Program-made: the position numbers and the translations under genes
DNA from: Candidatus Woesearchaeota archaeon
GTDB taxonomy: Archaea; Nanobdellota; Nanobdellia; SCGC-AAA011-G17; JAPLZO01
DNA length: 6,547 nucleotides
Direction: 5' to 3'
Assembly (NCBI GenBank): GCA_026394995.1
Contig: JAPLZO010000036.1
Coordinates: 1-6,547, forward strand
The notes under the pieces: model-generated
The model's input: only the letters and a program-made list of their open reading frames with translations
Told to the model about the DNA's origin: nothing
The model's database searches: none
Part shown: positions 1-6,124 of the stretch, one piece after another
Numbering within the stretch: position 1 is the stretch's first letter
Layout of the letters: each line of letters opens with the position of its first letter

Positions 1-1068
1 AAAAAAGTAGAAAAAGTTGAAGAAAAGAAGCCTGAAATTAAAGAAAAAGTAAAGAAAGAGAAGAAGTTTAAGGAAAAAAAGATAGAAAAGCCTGTTGAAA
101 AAGAAGAGATTAAAGAGAAAAAGGAAGTTAAAGAATTAAAAGAAGAGCCTAAAGAAGAAATTATTGAAGAAAAAGTAGAGAAAAAAGGTTTTTTTGCTAG
201 AATAAAAGAAAAAGTAACTGAAAAAATAACAACAACTAAGATTTCTGAAGATAAATTTAATGAATTATTTTGGGAATTAGAATTAGTTTTATTGGAAAAT
301 AATGTTGCTGTTGAAGTTATTGAGCAAATTAAAAAAAGTTTAAGAGAAAAATTGGTTGAAAAACCGATTAAACATGGTAAGGTTTTAGAGGAAATAAGAA
401 ATAGCTTGAAAGAAAGCATTGAGAGTTTATTTGTTGATAATGATTTTGATTTGGTTAAAGAGGCTAAAAAGAAAAAGCCATATGTTATTGCTTTTGTTGG
501 TATAAATGGATCTGGAAAAACAACTACTATTGCTAAATTTGCTAAATTATGTCAGAATAATAAATTAAAATGTGTGTTGGCTGCTGCTGATACATTTAGA
601 GCTGCTTCTATTGAACAATTAGAAGAACATGGAAATAGATTAGGGGTAAAAGTTATTAAACATAATTATAAAAGTGATCCTGCTGCTGTTGCTTTTGATG
701 CAATTGAGCATGCTAAAGCTAAAGATGTTGATGTTGTGCTAATTGATACTGCTGGAAGAATGCATAGTAATAAGAATTTAATTGATGAAATGAAGAAAAT
801 TGTTAGAGTTGCTAAACCTGATTTAAAAATATTTGTTGGTGAGAGTATAACAGGAAATGATTGTGTTGAGCAAGCTAAAGAATTTAATGAAAGCATTGAT
901 ATCGATGGTATTATCTTAGCTAAAGCTGATGTTGATGAGAAAGGTGGAGCTGCAATTTCTGTTAGTTTTATTACAAAAAAGCCTATATTATATTTAGGAA
1001 CTGGTCAAGAGTATAAAGATTTAGAGAAATTTGATAAAGAAAAGATAATTAAGAGTTTAGATTTATAA
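1..1068 (+). CDS. ftsY: Signal recognition particle receptor FtsY (5' end missing)
   Basis: FtsY is the membrane-side GTPase that docks SRP-ribosome complexes by pairing with SRP54. The frame is open from base 1 with no in-frame ATG before the GTPase core, so the gene starts outside the window; a TTG at 292 lies inside the N domain and is not a credible start. Counting visible residues from base 1: 1-60 are an acidic/basic linker (about three quarters Lys or Glu); 63 onward (GFFARIKEKV) opens the N-domain helical bundle; the P-loop GINGSGKTTT is at 167-176; DTFRAASIEQL at 197-207; DTAGR at 249-253; the base-specificity motif reads AKAD at 307-310 (TKxD in most relatives), followed by the FtsY-typical VDEKGGAA; GTGQ is at 333-336. 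The gene ends with tandem TAA TAA and converges on the next gene with a 16-base gap. Its last 12 codons recur at 3949-3983. The family call is certain; the archaeal subtype is inferred from DVDEKGG and GNDCVEQA. Confidence 0.96.
   Translation, partial: KKVEKVEEKKPEIKEKVKKEKKFKEKKIEKPVEKEEIKEKKEVKELKEEPKEEIIEEKVEKKGFFARIKEKVTEKITTTKISEDKFNELFWELELVLLENNVAVEVIEQIKKSLREKLVEKPIKHGKVLEEIRNSLKESIESLFVDNDFDLVKEAKKKKPYVIAFVGINGSGKTTTIAKFAKLCQNNKLKCVLAAADTFRAASIEQLEEHGNRLGVKVIKHNYKSDPAAVAFDAIEHAKAKDVDVVLIDTAGRMHSNKNLIDEMKKIVRVAKPDLKIFVGESITGNDCVEQAKEFNESIDIDGIILAKADVDEKGGAAISVSFITKKPILYLGTGQEYKDLEKFDKEKIIKSLDL
1033..1068 (+). repeat. Direct repeat copy A: 3' end of ftsY (functional copy)
   Basis: These 36 bases encode the ftsY C-terminus DKEKIIKSLDL plus stop. 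They align with 3949-3983 at 33 of 36 positions: one single-base gap (G1039 is absent from the other copy) and two substitutions (T1056 to C, T1062 to A). The core AAAAGATAATTAAGAG (1040-1055) is identical. The two copies lie in the same orientation 2916 bases apart and flank the minus-strand two-gene operon almost exactly. Upstream of 1033 the similarity falls to background, and the bases following the two stop codons are unrelated. Confidence 0.85.
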
Positions 1069-1084
1069 TAATATTTCTTTAGAT

Positions 1085-3121
1085 TTATTTAGGAGTAATA
1101 AGTTTGTATTTGCCATTACCTATTGGAATATATGTTTGTTGGTTTGACACCGATTCAAATCTTATTATTTTACCTTTACTGTCCTTTATTACTTCCACCG
1201 CATCACTTCTCACACCTTTTCCGTTAGGTAATGATGTTACCCATCCAACTTCTCCTCCTGATTGGATTGCAATACCATAAACATCACCTTCTTTAATACT
1301 TTCCATATATTCTCTATCATTGATATACTTTTTCTCACCTATTTTTTCGAAAGCATTTATTTTATCTTCTATAGGCTTTGATGATTGTTGTAACTTTTTT
1401 TCAATATAATTTGATTGTCCTTCTGGTTCAGATAATCCTTTTGTAGGATCTATTTGTGTTTTTGGTATTCCTAAATAATCTAGTTGTTCATCACTTACAG
1501 TAAAATCTGCTGGGTAAAATCCTAGTTTAGGTTGCTTTTTCCATATTTCTACTGATCCATCACTACTTATTGAATATACTTCTTTGTTGGTTGTTATTAA
1601 TTTGTTGTAGTATACTTTTCCATTTCTATAAAACTTTTCATATTTTCCTTCTTCAATTATAATTTCAGTAGGATAATCTGTCCACATAGACTTACCAACT
1701 ATCACATTTTCTGTGTTTAGTCCTAGTGCTATTTTACATTTTTCGAGTATAGAAACTGCTCCTGTTATTGTTGATCTTGATGTTTGTGACATTGGACATA
1801 CATACATTGTTGTTTCTGTATCTTCTGTTGCTATAAACTCACTAACTTTTGTAGTTATTTTAACATCTGTTTCACCACTCAAACTGTTAGGATCCACTAA
1901 TACTTGTTGAACACCATTTATAGTGGTATATGTTGTTATAGTATCACCGTTGGTTATCATAACAGATTTGTCAATTTTTGTATAAATTGTTTGTTCACTT
2001 TTATCTAGAATAACTTTTCCTCCATCTAAATCATATCTTAGTATATCATCTTTTTTAATATCAAGCCCAAAATTATTACCTTCTTTTAATTGTACAGAAA
2101 CTTGTCCTTGCATTGTTAGTTTTGTTCCACAAGGACCAACATAATTTTCAAATCCTAAAGTACTTTGACATGTTTTTGAGAAAAATACATTTCCTTTTTC
2201 TGAAGTTACTATAAGTTTATCATCTTCTCCAATTGTATTTTTACCTAATATATAACCTTTTTCAGTTGGTATTACTTCTGCAATATTTCCTTCTTGTAAA
2301 CCTTGAAATCTTTTTTCATCAAGTGTGAAATCTGAACCGGTTATTTTTTGCTGATCTATTTTTATATTTTCTCCATTAATCTTTATTGTATGTTTTTCTA
2401 GTTGATTGCTAATCTGAATGGTTTTTTCTTTTCCATAAACTTCTGTAATCCCATCTTTGTATACTATTCTTGTATCTTGTTCTACTTGTATTTGTCTGCC
2501 TCCAAATTCATAAGTTCCTTGTTTTGTTGAAGTTATATCTGCTTCTTTTATTATACCATCTCTTTCTATTTTTATGGTACTTCCTTCTTTTAGATTCTCA
2601 TATTTTTTTCCATTTATTTCTAAACGTGCTTTTTCTTTTGCTGTAAACATAACATCTTCATTTTCTCCTGTTGATGAAATTTCCATACTAGTTACTTTTA
2701 TACTTCCTTCTTTTGATTTTGAATTAATAATAGATGATACATCTCTTTCTTTTTCATTTATTTTTATTGAACCACTGGATAATTCTGATTTTTCATTTAA
2801 TTTTAAATCTTGAGATATTTTAGATCCTTCATCTACCCATCCTTTTATTTGATTATATTGTTGTATTGCTTTAGCTGCTTCTGGAGATTGTTTTGCTATT
2901 TCTCCCATTATTTCACCACTAATTTGTTGGATAATATAACCTTGTACGAAAGCTGTAGGATCACTTAGACTAATAGCTGTTTGTACTACTTGTGCTACTT
3001 GAGGATTTATAAAGCTTAATCCTTTTAATCCTATAGTTGCAAATATAGAAGCGTTTATATTTGATGAAAATAAAATTATTAAAATCAAAATTGTAATTGT
3101 TTTTATTATTTCTTTTTTCAT
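1085..3121 (-). CDS. Large secreted protein of unknown function
   Basis: I recognise no family; 678 residues. It starts with a Sec-type signal peptide: MKKEIIK, a hydrophobic stretch to about residue 18, then small residues with likely cleavage after NINA (about 24). Residues 40-110 look helical (QGYIIQQISGEIMGEIAK, EAAKAIQQYNQIKGWVDEG). From about 115 the protein is rich in Thr, Lys, Gly and Ile/Val with short alternating stretches, suggesting a beta-rich body. A motif L-[KQ]-E-G-[SN] recurs at 177-181, 275-279 and 345-349, hinting at degenerate repeats. There are only four cysteines (318, 331, 442, 462), which could form two disulfides outside the cell. There is no C-terminal membrane segment, so it is probably released or held by partners. 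The ATG lies 3 bases after the stop of the upstream 259-residue gene, with no clear Shine-Dalgarno, so the two are almost certainly cotranscribed. A surface or envelope role is inference. Confidence 0.85.
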   Translation of the reverse strand: MKKEIIKTITILILIILFSSNINASIFATIGLKGLSFINPQVAQVVQTAISLSDPTAFVQGYIIQQISGEIMGEIAKQSPEAAKAIQQYNQIKGWVDEGSKISQDLKLNEKSELSSGSIKINEKERDVSSIINSKSKEGSIKVTSMEISSTGENEDVMFTAKEKARLEINGKKYENLKEGSTIKIERDGIIKEADITSTKQGTYEFGGRQIQVEQDTRIVYKDGITEVYGKEKTIQISNQLEKHTIKINGENIKIDQQKITGSDFTLDEKRFQGLQEGNIAEVIPTEKGYILGKNTIGEDDKLIVTSEKGNVFFSKTCQSTLGFENYVGPCGTKLTMQGQVSVQLKEGNNFGLDIKKDDILRYDLDGGKVILDKSEQTIYTKIDKSVMITNGDTITTYTTINGVQQVLVDPNSLSGETDVKITTKVSEFIATEDTETTMYVCPMSQTSRSTITGAVSILEKCKIALGLNTENVIVGKSMWTDYPTEIIIEEGKYEKFYRNGKVYYNKLITTNKEVYSISSDGSVEIWKKQPKLGFYPADFTVSDEQLDYLGIPKTQIDPTKGLSEPEGQSNYIEKKLQQSSKPIEDKINAFEKIGEKKYINDREYMESIKEGDVYGIAIQSGGEVGWVTSLPNGKGVRSDAVEVIKDSKGKIIRFESVSNQQTYIPIGNGKYKLITPK

Positions 3122-3124
3122 TTT

Positions 3125-3904
3125 TTAAAATTTGTTAGCAAACATGAATATATAATCATAATCTCCTATCTTTGAATTTTTATCTGTTAAAGTATAAAAG
3201 ACATCTTCATTTATTTTTTTAATATCCACTAAAATATTATTTTTTGCAGCTATTATAGATATACAACTTACACATATATCTTCTTTACTTATTTTAATTT
3301 GTTCTTGTACAATATTATTAGAAACATTTTGAATAATACCAAGTCTTATTGGTAATTCTATCATTATATTATTAAAACCGCTTTCTATCTTTTCTTTTTT
3401 AACTTTAATATTTGAATTAATATTTAATGTTATTTTTTCATTTTCTATTTTTACTGAGGTATTAATTTTTCCATAATCTATTTCAAGACCAGGATATTGT
3501 TTTTCACAAGTTATAAAATTGGATGTTATAAAATTTTCTAGTTGTTTTTGCATTACTTCTTTAGTTGGAACAAGATTTTGTCCTTTATAATAAAAAAACG
3601 CTGTTCCAAAGTAAGGAATATACTCCATACTTGTTTGTGTATTTGTGTATTTTATTTCATGACTTAGTTGTGTGTATCCTCCTTGTAAACCCATGACTAT
3701 TAATCCTAATTCTGCTATTCCTTTTGTACAATCTTTTAAGTTTGATTGTACTTTTCTTACTTCCTGGGTCATTGTTAATTCTCTTGTTATTTCCACTTTA
3801 CTTGCTTGTTGAATTATATCATCTTTAAATTTGAATAGTAATACTACTGATGCTACAAGAACAAGAGCTATTATTATAAATAAAGTTATTTGACCTCTTT
3901 TCAT
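3125..3904 (-). CDS. Membrane-anchored surface protein with class III (pilin-like) signal
   Basis: A 259-residue protein beginning MKRGQITLFIII, followed by one hydrophobic segment (about residues 6-25) and then a long extracytoplasmic part. A short basic leader, a Gly-Gln junction and an uncut hydrophobic helix are the hallmarks of archaeal class III signal peptides, cut by a prepilin peptidase (here expected between G4 and Q5). Proteins with this start plus a GLQGGY motif (here 72-77) are, from memory, frequent in DPANN genomes and mostly unnamed. Cysteines are at 59, 133 and a CVSC pair at 211-214, consistent with disulfides or a metal site. The body alternates beta-like stretches (VKIENEKITLNINSNIKVKK) and ends ...ANKF without a second membrane segment. 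It is the first gene of the minus-strand operon and has a TATA box 23 bases upstream of the ATG, implying a leaderless mRNA. Too long and cysteine-bearing for a simple pilin; a pseudopilin-like or adhesin-like role is possible. Confidence 0.87.
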   Translation of the reverse strand: MKRGQITLFIIIALVLVASVVLLFKFKDDIIQQASKVEITRELTMTQEVRKVQSNLKDCTKGIAELGLIVMGLQGGYTQLSHEIKYTNTQTSMEYIPYFGTAFFYYKGQNLVPTKEVMQKQLENFITSNFITCEKQYPGLEIDYGKINTSVKIENEKITLNINSNIKVKKEKIESGFNNIMIELPIRLGIIQNVSNNIVQEQIKISKEDICVSCISIIAAKNNILVDIKKINEDVFYTLTDKNSKIGDYDYIFMFANKF

Positions 3905-3927
3905 CGAATTTTGAAAAGTTTTGATAT

Positions 3928-3935
3928 TATTTAAA
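3928..3935 (-). promoter_or_regulatory. TATA box of the minus-strand operon
   Basis: On the minus strand this reads TTTAAATA, with 23 bases between it and the ATG at 3904. Archaeal transcription starts about 25 bases downstream of the TATA centre, which puts the start at or next to the ATG and predicts a leaderless mRNA. This agrees with the lack of a Shine-Dalgarno before the gene. Confidence 0.6.
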
Positions 3936-3948
3936 AGTTATGTTATTA

Positions 3949-3983
3949 GATAAAAAAAGATAATTAAGAGCTTAGAATTATAA
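3949..3983 (+). repeat. Direct repeat copy B: orphan copy of the ftsY 3' end
   Basis: An intergenic relic of the ftsY C-terminus. Reading back from the TAA at 3981-3983 the codons give KKIIKSLEL, against EKIIKSLDL in the intact gene. A one-base deletion just upstream (GATAAA-AAAAG against GATAAAGAAAAG) breaks the frame, and an in-frame TAA follows at 3951-3953, so nothing is expressed. The differences inside the coding part are AGT to AGC (silent) and GAT to GAA (Asp to Glu), the kind expected from divergence of a real coding sequence rather than chance similarity. It is a short pseudogene remnant as well as a repeat. Confidence 0.82.
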
Positions 3984-3989
3984 ATTTAC

Positions 3990-4001
3990 TACTAATTAGT
4001 A
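3990..4001. promoter_or_regulatory. 12-base perfect palindrome in the divergent promoter region
   Basis: TACTAATTAGTA is a perfect inverted repeat lying 16 bases upstream of the TATA box of the plus-strand gene and about 55 bases upstream of the minus-strand TATA box. The position would suit a dimeric regulator acting on the plus-strand gene. The DNA here is so AT-rich that a chance palindrome is quite possible, and no regulator is encoded nearby. Confidence 0.25.
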
Positions 4002-4017
4002 ATTAAAAATAGAAATG

Positions 4018-4027
4018 TTTATAAATA
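4018..4027 (+). promoter_or_regulatory. Consensus archaeal TATA box for the exported-protein gene
   Basis: TTTATAAATA, preceded by a purine-rich AGAAATG that could serve as the BRE (TFB recognition) element. Transcription is expected to begin about 25 bases beyond its centre, near 4048-4050. That leaves the ATG at 4029 outside the transcript and makes the ATG at 4056 (leader of about 6 bases) the best start. Confidence 0.72.
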
Positions 4028-4055
4028 CATGATCAATATTATTGTATACAATATT

Positions 4056-4724
4056 ATGTCAAAACATAAATTAATGAAATTTGTAGGCAATATTATAGGA
4101 ACAATTGCATTAGCTAGTTCTTTATTTTTCAATTCTGGTTGTGTTCCGAAGCATTATAAAACTTATACAACAATACCTTCATCTTCAATTGTTACTGTAA
4201 AACCTATAGAGCAACTTGAAAAAAGAATTGATTATAGCAAAATGACTTATCAAGAAGCTATCAATTATGTTAAACATCCATATGTAGCACAGGATTATTT
4301 AGATAGGCATCTTATTAGAACTCAATGGCATTCTGGTAATACATTCAAAAATACGCATAAAGAAAGAAAAGGAGCTTGTCTTTCATATGCTATAGCTGCT
4401 GCAGCATTATTATCAGATGATGATTATCAATCAATATTATTAGTAATGGAAGGTTTAGATCATAAAACAGGTAAATATTATGGTCATGTGGTATTTCCTT
4501 ATAAAAGTGAAAAAGGATTTGGTGCTTTAGGTAATACATATATGCCTGCAAAATATTCAACACTTAATGATCTTGTAAAAGCATTTTCAGATGAGCATAA
4601 ATTTACACCAGATAAGTATCTTCTTATAGATTTAAATAAAACTTTTCCAAATAAAGAATGGATTGATAGTGATGTTAATTTACAACTACCTCGTAAAGTT
4701 TTAGATTATATAGAAGTAAAATAA
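4056..4724 (+). CDS. Exported transglutaminase-like cysteine protein, possible lipoprotein
   Basis: A 222-residue protein from the chosen start. The frame has an earlier ATG at 4029, but this lies between the TATA box and the predicted transcription start; ATG 4056 (MSKHKLMKFVGN) gives a normal basic n-region, and ATG 4074 is a further option. A hydrophobic stretch (about 11-25) leads to FNSGC with Cys29, a lipobox-like end, although Asn at -3 is atypical, so anchoring is uncertain. The core resembles transglutaminase-like cysteine proteins: W91-H-S then a helix-starting KGACLSYAIAAAALL with Cys108, followed by GHVVFPY with His144 and GALGN with Asn160 as the possible third residue. In relatives the Cys sits in a [KR]-x-G-x-C-x-x-[YF]-A context, as here. 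Such enzymes hydrolyse or transfer amides, often in envelope peptides or proteins; the substrate is unknown. It has its own promoter and is divergent from the surface-protein operon. Confidence 0.8.
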   Translation: MSKHKLMKFVGNIIGTIALASSLFFNSGCVPKHYKTYTTIPSSSIVTVKPIEQLEKRIDYSKMTYQEAINYVKHPYVAQDYLDRHLIRTQWHSGNTFKNTHKERKGACLSYAIAAAALLSDDDYQSILLVMEGLDHKTGKYYGHVVFPYKSEKGFGALGNTYMPAKYSTLNDLVKAFSDEHKFTPDKYLLIDLNKTFPNKEWIDSDVNLQLPRKVLDYIEVK

Positions 4725-4726
4725 AA

Positions 4727-4731
4727 TTTTT
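4727..4731 (+). terminator. Possible T-run terminator after the exported-protein gene
   Basis: TTTTT, followed by C then T, begins 2 bases after the TAA at 4722-4724. Short T tracts on the non-template strand are the usual archaeal termination signal. It lies before the separate srp54 promoter, consistent with independent transcripts, but T runs are common in this DNA. Confidence 0.35.
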
Positions 4732-4745
4732 CTGAAATACCAAAA

Positions 4746-4755
4746 TTTATAAATA
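4746..4755 (+). promoter_or_regulatory. Consensus archaeal TATA box for srp54
   Basis: TTTATAAATA preceded by ACCAAAA (4739-4745), a good match to the A-rich BRE. It ends 22 bases before the ATG at 4778, predicting a transcription start at or within a few bases of the start codon. A GAGG at 4768-4771 sits 6 bases before the ATG and could pass for a Shine-Dalgarno, but it would probably not be in the mRNA if initiation occurs at the standard distance. Confidence 0.75.
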
Positions 4756-4777
4756 GTTAACTTTCTTGAGGCTTATT

Positions 4778-6124
4778 ATGGTATTAGATAAACTAGGAGA
4801 ATCATTAAAGAATACACTACAAAAGATAGCTAGGTCTATATTTGTAGATGAAAAATTAATAGATGAGCTAGTAAAAGATATACAACGAGCTTTACTTAGT
4901 GCAGATGTTAATGTTAAATTAGTTCTAGAATTAAGTAAAAACATTAAAAAAAGAGCTTTAGAAGAAAAACCACCTAAAGTTATTCCATTAAGAGAGCATG
5001 TTATTAAAGTTGTATATGAAGAATTAGTCAAATTTCTAGGTGAAGAAAAAGCTGAAATAAAAATTGAGAAGAAAAAACCATTCAAAATAATGATGGTTGG
5101 TTTGTTTGGATCAGGTAAAACAACAACAATAGGAAAACTAGCTAAATATTACCAAAAAAGAGGATATAAGGTAGCTGCTTTGGGTTTAGATGTTCATAGA
5201 CCAGCTGCACCAGAACAATTAAGTCAGATTTGCAAAAAGATAAATGTTCCTTGTTTTATTGACAAAAAAGAAAAAAATGCTTTAAAAATATATGAAAAAT
5301 ATGAATCAGAATACAAAAAATATGATTTGTTAATAATAGATACTGCTGGTAGAGATGCTTTAAATAAAGATTTGATAAAAGAAATTTCTGATTTAAATAA
5401 AAAAATAAAACCTGATGAAAATTTGCTTATTTTGAGTGCTGATATTGGACAGGCTGCTCAAACACAAGCTGAAAAATTCCATGAAAGCTGTGGAATAACA
5501 GGAATAATAATAACTAAATTGGATGGAACTGCTAAAGGTGGTGGTTCTTTAAGTGCTGCAGCTGTTACAAATGCTAAGGTTAAATTTATTGGAATTGGTG
5601 AAACTGTAGATGATATTGAAACATTTAATCCAAAAGGATTTGTTGGTAGATTACTTGGGATGGGTGATTTAGAAGCTTTACTTGAAAAAAGTAAAGGAGC
5701 TATTTCTGAAGAACAAGCCAAAGACATGGGTAAAAAGTTGTTGAAAGGAGAATTTAATTTATTAGATTTGTATGAGCAAATGGAATCAATGAGTAAAATG
5801 GGTCCTTTAAGCAAAATATTCGATATGATTCCTGGAATGGGAAGTGTAAAACTACCAAAAGAAATGTTAAATGTTCAGGAAGATAAGCTAAAAAAATGGA
5901 AATTTATTTTGCAAAGCATGACAAAACAAGAATTAGAAGATCCTGAAATTATAGACGGAAAAAGAGTTGAAAGAATTGCTAAAGGTTCAGGAACTACAGT
6001 GCATGAAGTAAGAGAATTATTAAAACAATATAATCAAAGTAAAAAATTAATGAAGTTAATGAAAGGAAAAGATCCTGAAAAAATGATGAAGAGATTTGGT
6101 AAACTAAAAGGTTTTAAAATTTAA
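4778..6124 (+). CDS. srp54: Signal recognition particle 54 kDa protein (SRP54/Ffh)
   Basis: SRP54 is the GTPase subunit of SRP: it binds signal sequences emerging from the ribosome and SRP RNA, then docks with FtsY. This copy is complete at 448 residues, the usual archaeal size. The start is ATG 4778 (MVLDKLGESL), typical of the family and correctly placed behind its TATA box; a TTG at 4766 would add only MRLI. Domains: N (1-95); G with P-loop GLFGSGKTTT at 108-117, DVHRPAAPEQL at 138-148 (Asp-Thr-Tyr is commoner than Asp-Val-His), DTAGR at 188-192, TKLD at 246-249 followed by GTAKGGG, and GIGE at 272-275; M from about 300, with the Met-rich finger-loop area (LYEQMESMSKMG... to PGMGS) and the SRP-RNA-binding helix-turn-helix RVERIAKGSGTTVHEV at 396-411. 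The stop overlaps by two bases the stop of the converging minus-strand frame. The SRP RNA gene is not in this window. Confidence 0.97.
   Translation: MVLDKLGESLKNTLQKIARSIFVDEKLIDELVKDIQRALLSADVNVKLVLELSKNIKKRALEEKPPKVIPLREHVIKVVYEELVKFLGEEKAEIKIEKKKPFKIMMVGLFGSGKTTTIGKLAKYYQKRGYKVAALGLDVHRPAAPEQLSQICKKINVPCFIDKKEKNALKIYEKYESEYKKYDLLIIDTAGRDALNKDLIKEISDLNKKIKPDENLLILSADIGQAAQTQAEKFHESCGITGIIITKLDGTAKGGGSLSAAAVTNAKVKFIGIGETVDDIETFNPKGFVGRLLGMGDLEALLEKSKGAISEEQAKDMGKKLLKGEFNLLDLYEQMESMSKMGPLSKIFDMIPGMGSVKLPKEMLNVQEDKLKKWKFILQSMTKQELEDPEIIDGKRVERIAKGSGTTVHEVRELLKQYNQSKKLMKLMKGKDPEKMMKRFGKLKGFKI

Noticed and set aside
1..180. A-rich, purine-biased tract as a low-complexity repeat or CRISPR-like array
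   Set aside because: The periodicity is that of Lys and Glu codons in frame with ftsY; there are no constant repeat units or spacers.
292..1068. FtsY starting at the TTG codon at 292
   Set aside because: The frame is open back to base 1 and the sequence upstream encodes the start of the N domain (GFFARIKEKV through FWELELVLL), so TTG 292 is an internal leucine codon.
1713..2813. Plus-strand open frames of 65 and 79 codons at 1713-1910 and 2574-2813
   Set aside because: They lie inside the 678-residue minus-strand gene, have Ser/Phe/Ile-heavy composition typical of antisense shadows, and lack promoters.
4747..5085. Minus-strand open frame opposite the 5' part of srp54
   Set aside because: It covers the srp54 promoter and N domain on the wrong strand, and its Ser/Phe/Leu-rich composition is that of an antisense shadow.
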